This document shows, piece by piece, positions 37,905 to 46,467 of a DNA stretch of 64,000 nt. The stretch is from an uncultured Microbulbifer sp. (lineage in GTDB: Bacteria > Pseudomonadota > Gammaproteobacteria > Pseudomonadales > Cellvibrionaceae). Location of the stretch: NCBI RefSeq assembly GCF_947504145.1, contig NZ_CANNGQ010000002.1, forward strand, positions 909,920 through 973,919, given 5' to 3'. The notes below the pieces were generated by a model, which worked only from the letters and a program-made list of their open reading frames with translations, ran no database searches and was not told the DNA's origin. The translations under genes and the position numbers were made by a program. Position 1 is the stretch's first letter; each line of letters opens with the position of its first letter.

Positions 37905-38444
37905 ATGTCTCAAATAGCAGGTATCCAATCCATGCAGCAGCAGCGTGGAGCCACACTGATCGTTGGCCTGATCATGGTGTTATTGATGACCATCGTTGGT
38001 ATGGCTGCGATTCGTGGCAGCAGCATGCAGGAGCTGATGGCGGGTAACCTCCGCGATCGTAACCTTGCTTTTCAGGCTGCGGAGGCAGGCTTGCGCCAAG
38101 GGGAGTCCATATTGAGTTCGCTGACCCCGCCAGTTTTTGATAACGATGTTTCGGATGGGTATACAACAGAGATGGACGGTTCCACTCAGTCGGGTTTTTG
38201 GGATACCTACACTTGGGCCTCGGGTTCTCAGCAGCAAGATATCGGACTTTTATGGGTTAGTCAGCAGCCGCAATTTGTGATTGAAGAGGTAACCACTTCT
38301 TCTGCAGTAGTATCGGAAGGTGGTGCGATTGATTTTGAAACTAGTCTAAAAACGGAAGAGCGTACTTTCTACCGGGTTACCAGTCACGGTTTCGGTGGTA
38401 CCGACACTTCGGAAGTCATTCTTCAGTCCACCTACAAGAAATAA
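37905..38444 (+). CDS. pilX: Type IV pilus assembly protein PilX
   Basis: A 179-residue protein with a hydrophobic N-terminal segment (ATLIVGLIMVLLMTIVGMAA) and the family pattern MQQQRGATLI, SMQELMAGNLRDRNLAFQAA and EAGLRQGE. PilX proteins have a prepilin-like leader (QRG-ATLIVG) but lack Glu5, as here. A member of the minor-pilin tip complex, it is followed by pilY1 after 14 bp. Starts at 37905 or at the internal Met10 (37932) are possible. Confidence 0.87.
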   Translation: MSQIAGIQSMQQQRGATLIVGLIMVLLMTIVGMAAIRGSSMQELMAGNLRDRNLAFQAAEAGLRQGESILSSLTPPVFDNDVSDGYTTEMDGSTQSGFWDTYTWASGSQQQDIGLLWVSQQPQFVIEEVTTSSAVVSEGGAIDFETSLKTEERTFYRVTSHGFGGTDTSEVILQSTYKK

Positions 38445-38458
38445 CAGCGGCCGTCAGG

Positions 38459-41400
38459 ATGAGTACAACGATCATGTTAAAGAAATTTAAAACCAAGCTG
38501 TTACAGAATATCGCCGCGCCTCTACTCAGCCTCGGGGTCGCTCACAGTGCCTTGTCACTCGAGCTGGCGCAGTCGCCGCTGTTTTTGGCGCAGCCGGTAA
38601 AGCCGCTGGTGATGCTGAATATGTCCAATGATCACCAGCTATATTTCAAGGCTTATGATGACTATACAGACCTTGATGAAGATGGTATCGCCGATACAAC
38701 TTATATGAATGACTATGACTACTATGGCTATTTTGATAGCAATAAGTGTTATAGCTATGAATCCGGACGTTTTGAACCTGAGGCGTTCACAACCAATCAC
38801 TTTTGTGATTCTGTGGACGGTGAATGGAGTGGCAACTTTCTTAACTGGGCCACCATGACCCGTATGGACGCAGTGCGGAAAATTTTGTATGGCGGCCTGC
38901 GCTCCACGGATGGTGATAAAGACGGAATTACTGTTCTTGAACGCGCGTTCCTGCCTCAAGATGCTCATGCTTTTGCCAAGTACTATAACGGCCCGAATAT
39001 CAGTAAATTAACGGGGCACAATTTTCCGGCGGGAACTTCGAAAGATTCCGGTATTACGCTATGTAACGCAACGGATAGCGCTACATACGACAATAGTACA
39101 AATGTTTTTTCCCAGACTAATAATCGTGCTCCCAAGATTATGGTAATGAAAGGGAATTATTCATTATGGGCGAGCAATGAGCGCTGGCAATGTCGTTGGG
39201 GGAGCGGGAGCAATGGTAACAATTCTTCCGATAGTCAAATCAATGCCTATTCCAGTGCGCCGAGCAAAACCGATGGCTTTGAATATAATGCTAGAGTTCA
39301 GGTGTGTAAGGCTGGGCTTCTCGAGGAAAGCTGTCGCTCCTATCCAGATGGTAACTCCAAGCCTTCAGGCTTGCTGCAAAAGCACGGGCAGAACGGAGAA
39401 ATTCTATTTGGGTTGATGACTGGATCTTACGGAAAAAATAAATCTGGCGGTGTTTTGAGAAAAAATATCGCGGATCTTAGTGATGAAATTGACGCGGATG
39501 CAGATGGCCGCTTTATCAGCTCGGCAGGTATTGTCAGCACCCTGAATAAACTGCGTATATACGGATATAGGTATAGCGGTGGCGGTAATAATGGTGCCTA
39601 TAACGACGATGTTGCGGATGACTGCCCGTGGGCGTTGAATTCATTCTCGGACGGGCGCTGTTCCAACTGGGGTAATCCCCAGTCAGAAATTTATCTCGAG
39701 TCCTTGAGGTATCTCGCCGGTAAATCGGTCAACACAGATTTTGATCCAAGTGGTGCTGATGATACCAGTTACATCTCCGGATTAAGCTCCGCTACTTGGG
39801 TTGATCCGATTGGTAGCGCTAATCACTGTGCAGCCTTGAATATTATCCAGTTCAATGCATCCAGCAGCTCTTATGATGATGACTTTTCTGATGCATCTGA
39901 TTTGAACGCGATTGGCACCATTGATTCCTGGACAAATGAGATTGGCACCGCGGAGGGTGTCAATGGTAACCACTATTTCGTCGGTGAAAGCGGAGGTGAT
40001 ACCAACCAGTTGTGTACTGCCAAGTCGGTTGCAAACCTTTCTGACGTGGCAGGTACCTGCCCCGATGCGCCCCGCCTTGGCGGAACTTATGACATTGCTG
40101 GCCTGGCTTATTACGCACGCAGCTCTAAGATCCGGACTGATTATGACGTAGGTAATGTAACTACGTATGGCGTTGCTCTCGCTCCGGCGGTACCCCAGGT
40201 CACTATTCCGGTCTCGGGTGACGGCAAGTCTGTAACCATTCTGCCGGCGTGTCGAAATAACAAGGTGTCGGGGAATTGTGCGATCGTCGACTTCAAAATT
40301 ATCGAGCAGACTACAGATGGGACGTCGGGAACTTTGTACGTCAACTGGGAGGACAGTGAGCAAGGTGGTGACTTCGACCAGGATATGTGGGGGTTGATCA
40401 AGTATCAGGCAACTGCAACAGAAGTGAAAGTTACAACACAGGTGATGGCCCAGTCTACCGGTGATGCGATGGGGTTTGGTTATGTTATCAGTGGGACTAC
40501 CCGGGATGGTTTCCACGCGCATTCTGGAATTAATGGCTTCACTTATACGCCGGAAAATATTCTGGATAAAGCTTGTGGTGTCAGTGGTGGTTGTAATTGC
40601 CGAGTTGGGGATGGCTATGGCGGACAAGGTGCGTGTAATTTCAGCCATTCTGATGCGCTTGCCAGCGTAGAAACCTATTCTGTTGGCGATTCGTCAGGTA
40701 CTTTGCTGGAGTCGCCGCTATATTACGCTGCAAAATGGGGTGGGTTCGGTGATGATGAAAATGGACAGGCCCCGACTGTTGAAAGTATCAGTGCTACTGA
40801 TCCAGAGACATATTATTTTGCTATTGATCCTGCCGAGTTAGAAGAAAGTCTCAGCAAGGCTCTGGACCAGGTGGCGTCGGCCGCTGGCGCAGCCTCGTCT
40901 GTAGCCACTAACTCCACTCGTCTCGGCACCGATACCGTGGTTTATCAGGCAATGTTCGACAGTGCTGATTGGTCCGGTCAACTGACTGCGCGTCAATTAA
41001 CCGAAAACGGCACGCTCGGTTCTACTATCTGGCAAACCGATGACAACAAGTTCGCCTCTCACGCTAGCCGGAATATTGGTACTAGCGCGAATGGTAGCGG
41101 TGTAGATTTTCTTTGGGCTAATCTCTCCGATGTACAAAAGGCCGCGCTGATCGGAAGTGACACTGAGGCCGACGGTATGAACCGGCTGGATTGGGTTCGA
41201 GGGGATGATGTTGATGGTTTGCGTGACCGTGAATCGATCCTCGGTGATGTGGTGAACTCCAATCCAGTGTTTGCGGGGAAAGAAAAGTACCGTTTCGATA
41301 ATTTGCCTGCTGATCTTGGCGGGGGTAGCTACCTCACCTTCTATAACGCATACAAGACAAATCGCGCGGAAGTGCTGTATGTGAATGCCAATGATGGAAT

Positions 41401-42694
41401 GTTACACGGTTTCAATGCTGCTAACGGTAATGAGCTGTTTGCGTATGTTCCCTCAACTATTTACGACAAGCTGAAAAATCTCACAGCGCCAAACTATGGG
41501 ACTGGTAGTAATCCTCATACCTACAATGTTGACGGCCCGATTTTTGTTGGCGATGCCTATATAGGCAATAGTTGGAAGACTATTCTGATAGGTACTCTGG
41601 GTGCTGGCGGGAAAGGGTTGTTTGTGCTGGATGTTACGGATCCGGCGAACTTCGATCCTGAAGACGATGTGCTGTTCGAGCTTACCGAAGCGGATTTTCC
41701 TGAATTAGGCAATATCACTGGGCAGCCCGTTATTGCTCCGACTCTGGATGGTTGGAAGGTAATTCTTGGGAATGGTTACAACTCTGGCGGGGTGGATTCA
41801 GAGCGTGCGCGGCTATTTGTCATCGATCTGGAAAATCCGACGACCGAAACTCGTGTGATTCAGGCCGGTACATCCGGAAGCAACGGTCTTGCTGCACCAT
41901 CTTTATTGACCAATGGCAATGGGCTGGTGGTAACGGCATACGCCGGTGATCTGCTGGGTAATATGTGGAAGTTTGATTTGAGCGATTCTACAGACCCGGA
42001 TAATTGGGGCGTTGCATTCCAGTCCGGAGGCGTCGATGTACCTCTATTTACTGCAACGGATGGAACGAACCGCCAGCCGATCACCGCAGCGCCGACACTC
42101 GGTCTCAACGAGCAGATGAACAATGCAATCATGGTGTACTTCGGTACCGGCAGTTACCTGTCGAGCAGCGATAACGAAGTGGGGAGTGTCGTTAACAGCT
42201 TCTACGCTATAGCCGATCAAGGTGCGGCAGTTTCCGGTCGCAGTGTGCTGATGGAAAAGGATATTAGTTCAGAGTCGAATACCCGCACCATTTCGAATAA
42301 TGACACCACGTCTTGGTGGGCCACCCAAAAGGGCTGGTATCTGGATTTGAGTGTTGACGGTTCAGTAACTGGCGAGCGTGTAATCAGTAAACCTTTGCTG
42401 AGATATGATCGCCTTCTGTTCCCGACCCTGATCACTTCAACGGACCCCTGTGCGTTTGGTGGTAGTGGCTGGCAGATGGAACTCAAGGCCGTCGGAGACA
42501 AATTTCCGAACCATTCAATTTTCGGTGAAGACGGCGAAAAAGTAGATTATGCAATCATCGGGTACTCCGATATGGTTCAGCACGGTGAAAAGGCATACCT
42601 GCCGACCAACAACATCAAGGGAGAGCTGGAGGTGCACGAGGGTTCAATCCCGGGTGATGCGGTGGGCCGTATGTCCTGGCGGCAATTGCGTTAA
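38459..42694 (+). CDS. pilY1: Type IV pilus tip adhesin / assembly protein PilY1
   Basis: A 1411-residue secreted protein with a signal peptide (about 1-34). The N-terminal half starts with an EF-hand-like loop DLDEDGIAD (about 72-80) in a context usual for PilY1 (DYDYYGYFDSNKCY), and further acidic loops (TDGDKDG; DADADGR). No von Willebrand A motif (DxSxS) was found, unlike some PilY1. The C-terminal beta-propeller is clear: VLYVNANDGMLHGFNAANG, LIGTLGAGGKGLFVLDVTD and VVTAYAGDLLGNMWKFDLSD. It sits on the pilus tip, supports assembly and binds surfaces. pilY2 is absent. Base composition is a little lower in GC than neighbours, which may reflect diversification of adhesins. Confidence 0.93.
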   Translation: MSTTIMLKKFKTKLLQNIAAPLLSLGVAHSALSLELAQSPLFLAQPVKPLVMLNMSNDHQLYFKAYDDYTDLDEDGIADTTYMNDYDYYGYFDSNKCYSYESGRFEPEAFTTNHFCDSVDGEWSGNFLNWATMTRMDAVRKILYGGLRSTDGDKDGITVLERAFLPQDAHAFAKYYNGPNISKLTGHNFPAGTSKDSGITLCNATDSATYDNSTNVFSQTNNRAPKIMVMKGNYSLWASNERWQCRWGSGSNGNNSSDSQINAYSSAPSKTDGFEYNARVQVCKAGLLEESCRSYPDGNSKPSGLLQKHGQNGEILFGLMTGSYGKNKSGGVLRKNIADLSDEIDADADGRFISSAGIVSTLNKLRIYGYRYSGGGNNGAYNDDVADDCPWALNSFSDGRCSNWGNPQSEIYLESLRYLAGKSVNTDFDPSGADDTSYISGLSSATWVDPIGSANHCAALNIIQFNASSSSYDDDFSDASDLNAIGTIDSWTNEIGTAEGVNGNHYFVGESGGDTNQLCTAKSVANLSDVAGTCPDAPRLGGTYDIAGLAYYARSSKIRTDYDVGNVTTYGVALAPAVPQVTIPVSGDGKSVTILPACRNNKVSGNCAIVDFKIIEQTTDGTSGTLYVNWEDSEQGGDFDQDMWGLIKYQATATEVKVTTQVMAQSTGDAMGFGYVISGTTRDGFHAHSGINGFTYTPENILDKACGVSGGCNCRVGDGYGGQGACNFSHSDALASVETYSVGDSSGTLLESPLYYAAKWGGFGDDENGQAPTVESISATDPETYYFAIDPAELEESLSKALDQVASAAGAASSVATNSTRLGTDTVVYQAMFDSADWSGQLTARQLTENGTLGSTIWQTDDNKFASHASRNIGTSANGSGVDFLWANLSDVQKAALIGSDTEADGMNRLDWVRGDDVDGLRDRESILGDVVNSNPVFAGKEKYRFDNLPADLGGGSYLTFYNAYKTNRAEVLYVNANDGMLHGFNAANGNELFAYVPSTIYDKLKNLTAPNYGTGSNPHTYNVDGPIFVGDAYIGNSWKTILIGTLGAGGKGLFVLDVTDPANFDPEDDVLFELTEADFPELGNITGQPVIAPTLDGWKVILGNGYNSGGVDSERARLFVIDLENPTTETRVIQAGTSGSNGLAAPSLLTNGNGLVVTAYAGDLLGNMWKFDLSDSTDPDNWGVAFQSGGVDVPLFTATDGTNRQPITAAPTLGLNEQMNNAIMVYFGTGSYLSSSDNEVGSVVNSFYAIADQGAAVSGRSVLMEKDISSESNTRTISNNDTTSWWATQKGWYLDLSVDGSVTGERVISKPLLRYDRLLFPTLITSTDPCAFGGSGWQMELKAVGDKFPNHSIFGEDGEKVDYAIIGYSDMVQHGEKAYLPTNNIKGELEVHEGSIPGDAVGRMSWRQLR

Positions 42695-42711
42695 TCAAAG
42701 GTTTTAAAGTA

Positions 42712-43131
42712 ATGAAAAAAGTACAAGGGTTTAGTTTGATCGAACTGATGATTGTGGTGGCAATCATCGGGATTATTGCCGGAATTGCGTATCCGTCGTA
42801 TATGGAATCCGTACGCAAGAGTAATCGTGCAGATGCGAAAGCATCGCTAAATGATGTCAGCCAGCGGTTACAGCGTTGCTACACGGCGTATAGTAGTTAC
42901 GTGCACGCGAGTTGTAGTGTCGGAGCTACGCTGAATACTGCAGGTGGTTCTATCGCCTCCGGGGAGAGCATGTATAGCATAACCGGTGCGTTGACAGCGA
43001 CAACGTTTACACTTACGGCGACGCCGATTGCTGGTGGCGTGCAGTCTTCAGATGCGAAATGTACAACCTTGACACTGAGTCAGTCTGGAGTGCGTAACGC
43101 CACAGGTTCTAATCCTGCCAGCTGCTGGTAA
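42712..43131 (+). CDS. pilE: Type IV pilin-like minor pilin PilE
   Basis: A 139-residue pilin with prepilin site VQG-FSLIELMIVVAIIGII, Glu5 present, and YPSYMESVRKSNRADAKASL following, the pattern of PilE. Two Cys near the N-terminal body (RCYTAYSSYVHASC) and two at the C-terminal end (AKCTTLTLS; PASCW) may form disulfides. In Pseudomonas PilE is a minor pilin linking tip and shaft. It is last in the cluster, 17 bp after pilY1. Confidence 0.9.
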   Translation: MKKVQGFSLIELMIVVAIIGIIAGIAYPSYMESVRKSNRADAKASLNDVSQRLQRCYTAYSSYVHASCSVGATLNTAGGSIASGESMYSITGALTATTFTLTATPIAGGVQSSDAKCTTLTLSQSGVRNATGSNPASCW

Positions 43132-43173
43132 AGGCGAGGCGCGGATAGTTTGAAGCACATGGGATGTTTCTTG

Positions 43174-43199
43174 AATAACCCGGCTTTTGCCGGGTTATT
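43174..43199 (+). terminator. Stem-loop at the end of the pilin cluster (pilE / pilR)
   Basis: An 11-bp perfect stem, AATAACCCGGC / GCCGGGTTATT with TTTT loop, spanning the stop codon of the convergent pilR. It probably terminates both directions, though the following U-run is weak. Confidence 0.75.
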
Positions 43200-44631
43200 C
43201 GTTTTCAAGCCCCAGTTTTTTCAGTCGGTAGCGCAGTGACCGAAAGCTGATCCCCAGCCTTTCCGCCGCAGCAGTACGGTTCCAGTCTGTTTCACTAAGT
43301 GCATCTTCGATTGCAGTGCGCTCAATCGTCTGTAGGAATTCATCCAGTGTGGAGTAATCGGAAGCGGAGAACTGGCCTGGATAGCTTCGTAGCTCCGATT
43401 CCATCAGTGGCTTGAGGCCTAGTGGCTGGCTGGTTGTGTGTTGGCTTTTTGTTGGCTCTGAATATAGCGAGGCGCCCGCTGCGGGCTGCTCGGCCGGAAT
43501 CAGCAGATCAGTTGCGTAAAGTGTATTCCGCTCGCAAAGGGTGACTGCCCGTTCAAGAATATTTTCCAGTTCCAACAGGTTCCCTGGGAAGGTGTATGCC
43601 TGAAGGGCGTTAATGGCATCCTGAGATGCCTTCGGTACACCACCTCTACGATCCACCGAAATTTTACGTAACGTGTTGCGTACCAGTAGTGGAATATCAT
43701 CTTTTCTCTGCCGCACTGGTGGGGCGTGCAGCTCGATGACGTTGATGCAATAGTAAAGGTCACTGTGAAAGCGTCCGGTGCGGACTTCTTCGATCAGGGG
43801 AGTCTGGCTGGCGCTGAGAATACGCAGGTTCAGGTCCAGGCCTGCATTTCCGTTTGCGCCGGGAAGTTTTTTATCCTGGATGGTCTGAAGAAGCTTTATT
43901 TGTGTTTCCGGCGGAAGGCAGGAAACTTCATCGAGAAACAAGGTGCCGCCGTTCGCTGCAAAAACGATACCGGAGCTAAGACTGTCGGAATCCCTTCGCC
44001 CGAATAGAGTTTCTTCGATATTGTTTGCCGGGACCGCTGCGCAGTACACGGGGATAAAGGGCTTGTCCGAGCGGGGGCTTTGTTCGTGGATGCTGCGTGC
44101 CGCCAATTCTTTACCTGTGCCGGTTTCACCGACTATATGCGCGGGCGCATCACTGCGCGCTATTTTCTCGATTTGAGAGCGCAGTTTTTGAATGGATTCC
44201 GAAGGGCCCTGCAGCAGCGGCGGAAACTCCTGCTGCTCAACAACTCGGCCTTCATTCAATCGCAGAGCCAGTTGTACCAGGCTGCGCAGACGCTCAAGGT
44301 TGACCGGTTTGCTGACGAAATCAAATGCGCCAAGCTTGAGCGCCGTAATGGCGGTGTCCATATTCCCGTGTGCGGTGATGACCGCTACGGGGAGCAACCG
44401 TTCCGCCGGGAAGTCCTGAATTTCCGCAACAATCTCCAGCCCCTCGCCATCCGGCAACCGCATATCCGTCAAGCAGAAATCATAGTGCTTTTCGTTCAGA
44501 CGTCGTTTTGCTTCCGTCACCGACATGGCGATATCTGCGCGGACGCCCATCCTGTGCAGGGTCATTGATATCAAATCACAGATATCGGGCTCGTCATCGA
44601 CGATCAGGGCAATGGGTTGGCGGTCGGGCAT
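43195..44631 (-). CDS. pilR: PilR-like response regulator with degenerate sigma-54 AAA+ domain
   Basis: About 478 residues from the ATG at 44629-44631; a TTG three codons earlier is possible. The receiver has phospho-acceptor Asp56 (CLTDMRLPDG) and Lys108. The AAA+ domain keeps Walker A GETGTGKE (168-175) and Walker B GGTLFLDEV (228-236). The GAFTGA loop is missing: the region after LFG reads RRDSDSLSSG (212-221). The usual arginine-finger positions read His289 (RFHSDL) and Cys295 (YYCINV), and the sensor-II arginine of GN-VREL is Leu353 (GNLLEL). The Fis-type HTH is intact (DWNRTAAAERLGISFRSLRY). It is partner of pilS just upstream. It probably binds DNA without activating sigma-54 in the normal way (inference). 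Confidence 0.9.
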   Translation of the reverse strand: MPDRQPIALIVDDEPDICDLISMTLHRMGVRADIAMSVTEAKRRLNEKHYDFCLTDMRLPDGEGLEIVAEIQDFPAERLLPVAVITAHGNMDTAITALKLGAFDFVSKPVNLERLRSLVQLALRLNEGRVVEQQEFPPLLQGPSESIQKLRSQIEKIARSDAPAHIVGETGTGKELAARSIHEQSPRSDKPFIPVYCAAVPANNIEETLFGRRDSDSLSSGIVFAANGGTLFLDEVSCLPPETQIKLLQTIQDKKLPGANGNAGLDLNLRILSASQTPLIEEVRTGRFHSDLYYCINVIELHAPPVRQRKDDIPLLVRNTLRKISVDRRGGVPKASQDAINALQAYTFPGNLLELENILERAVTLCERNTLYATDLLIPAEQPAAGASLYSEPTKSQHTTSQPLGLKPLMESELRSYPGQFSASDYSTLDEFLQTIERTAIEDALSETDWNRTAAAERLGISFRSLRYRLKKLGLENE

Positions 44632-44674
44632 ATTGGTCAAAAATTATTTTTGTTGTCGGGGCCAGGAGTGGTGC

Positions 44675-46342
44675 TTAAAAGACCTGGTCGGCATGGGAAA
44701 ATTCTACTCTGAAGCAGCTGCGCTTGTCTTGGCTTCGACAGTAGTAGATGTTGGCCCGGGTGGACTCGCACAGCTCCCGGGCAATATACAGGCCGAGGCC
44801 TGCGCCGGAAGACTCGGTGGTGAAAAATGGTTCAAAAATCTGATCGGCGTGCTCTTCGGCAACACCGTTGCCCATGTCGATTATTTCGAGACGGGCACAA
44901 TCCCTGTCGGCTATATGAGTGACAGACAGCTCCACTTCGGGTACACCGGTTGCCAGACTCGAATGTCTGATGGCGTTGTTGCACAGGTTGGTAACCACCT
45001 GCGACATCTGGCTCGGGTCGAAGCGCGCCGGTACCGGTGTGGATGGTACGGTGTACTTGATAATGGTGTCTGGCGATACGCTTGCGGTGTAGTCCCTCAG
45101 AAATTCTTCTGTCCAGCGGCGCAGGTCGAGCAGTTGCGGTGCGGGCGGCTGGCGTCGGGAAAGCTGCATCACGTTTTCCACAATCTGATTTACGCGCTGG
45201 CTGTGCCGGCTGATGATTTCCGTCAACTGCCGGTCTTCGTTGCCTATGGAGTCGGATTCTGCCAGTAGTTGTGCCGCGTGGCTGATGGCCCCCAGTGGGT
45301 TGCGTATCTCGTGGGCGATAGAGCCGGTCAGGCGGCCCAGCGACGCGAGCTTTAATTGTTGTGCCTGCTGGGAAAGTTTGCGGTTGTCCTCAAGGAATAC
45401 AAGGGTACTGCGTCTGTTTTCACTGGTGCGATCATTGGACAGGCTGGTGACACTAGCACGCAGTTCGCTGTGCCCTGCCCCCTGGATGATGCCGCTGTGG
45501 GAACCGGATTGCCGCCGCAGGGCCTCCAGAGATTCATTTAAGGTCGGGCTCAGTTGCCCGCCGACGATGCGGTTTACACCGAGTAATTGCTGCGCAGAGC
45601 GGTTGATAAGCTCGGCATTCCCCTGGCCGTCGAGCACCAACACACCGGTTTGCATCTGAGCCACAATCTGCTGCGTCAACCGCTGAAGATGCGCAGCCTG
45701 CCGTCGTTCCTGCTCTGCTTTCTGGTTGGCGATACGGATGTGCGCGGACAGGTACTGCAGCGCGGTGACACAGGTGAACAGCAGAATACCGAGGCTGCCT
45801 GCCGAGACGATGTCTTGTGTGGTGGCTTCTCCGGTGAGCAGTCCGAACAGCTGTTGGATAATCACCGCAATACTGGCGATGGCGGCGAGGAACGCGCCCA
45901 TCCTGCGGTCCAGCAGCAGTGATCCTACCGCGCAGGTTGTCAGCATCAAATAACCGACGCCGGAGTTGAGGCCGCCGCTGGCCTGGATCAACAGTAGGAA
46001 TACCAGAATATCGCAGCTGAGGATGCTGCCTTTCCGCAAAGGGGATGCCTTGAAGTGGCTGGGGTAGAGATACAGCAGCCACGCGATATTGAGTACTGCG
46101 TAAGTGATCGCGGTATTCAGGTACAGCGCGGGGTGCAGGGTGCCCACGGCGCCGCGGCTAATCCCCGAGGCAAATAACCCCAGGAGAACCAGCGCGATAA
46201 CCACCCGGTACCAAGCGTAGATCTTGAGCAGGTCCCGCTGGCGCAGGCGAGGGCGGGGTAGTTCGGCGTTGTGGGGGGCTGGAGCTTGCGCAGGTGTGTT
46301 GTCCCGGGGTATCGCAGCGTCGGATACAGTCTGGCTGCTCAC
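44675..46342 (-). CDS. pilS: Sensor histidine kinase PilS
   Basis: A 555-residue membrane kinase with about six N-terminal membrane segments (residues 45-200), a PAS-like linker (QTGVLVLDGQGNAELINRSA), HisKA H-box GSIAHEIRNPLGAISHAAQ and HATPase motifs (NLCNNAIRHSS; DMGNGV; GAGLGLYIARELCE). PilS of Pseudomonas senses membrane PilA levels and signals to PilR. Length matches (about 530). The gene is followed by pilR after 43 bp. The H-box and ATP sites look intact, in contrast with the degenerate PilR. Confidence 0.95.
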   Translation of the reverse strand: MSSQTVSDAAIPRDNTPAQAPAPHNAELPRPRLRQRDLLKIYAWYRVVIALVLLGLFASGISRGAVGTLHPALYLNTAITYAVLNIAWLLYLYPSHFKASPLRKGSILSCDILVFLLLIQASGGLNSGVGYLMLTTCAVGSLLLDRRMGAFLAAIASIAVIIQQLFGLLTGEATTQDIVSAGSLGILLFTCVTALQYLSAHIRIANQKAEQERRQAAHLQRLTQQIVAQMQTGVLVLDGQGNAELINRSAQQLLGVNRIVGGQLSPTLNESLEALRRQSGSHSGIIQGAGHSELRASVTSLSNDRTSENRRSTLVFLEDNRKLSQQAQQLKLASLGRLTGSIAHEIRNPLGAISHAAQLLAESDSIGNEDRQLTEIISRHSQRVNQIVENVMQLSRRQPPAPQLLDLRRWTEEFLRDYTASVSPDTIIKYTVPSTPVPARFDPSQMSQVVTNLCNNAIRHSSLATGVPEVELSVTHIADRDCARLEIIDMGNGVAEEHADQIFEPFFTTESSGAGLGLYIARELCESTRANIYYCRSQDKRSCFRVEFSHADQVF

Positions 46343-46467
46343 TTTTTGTTCTCGCTGTGCTTTTATTGCTATTGATCTGTGGCGAATGGCAAAGCCAGTG
46401 CCGGGCAGATGTTGTGCGCCCGGGTGTCGTGGCTACAATAGCCGCCTCAGATTAACGGGGTAATAAG

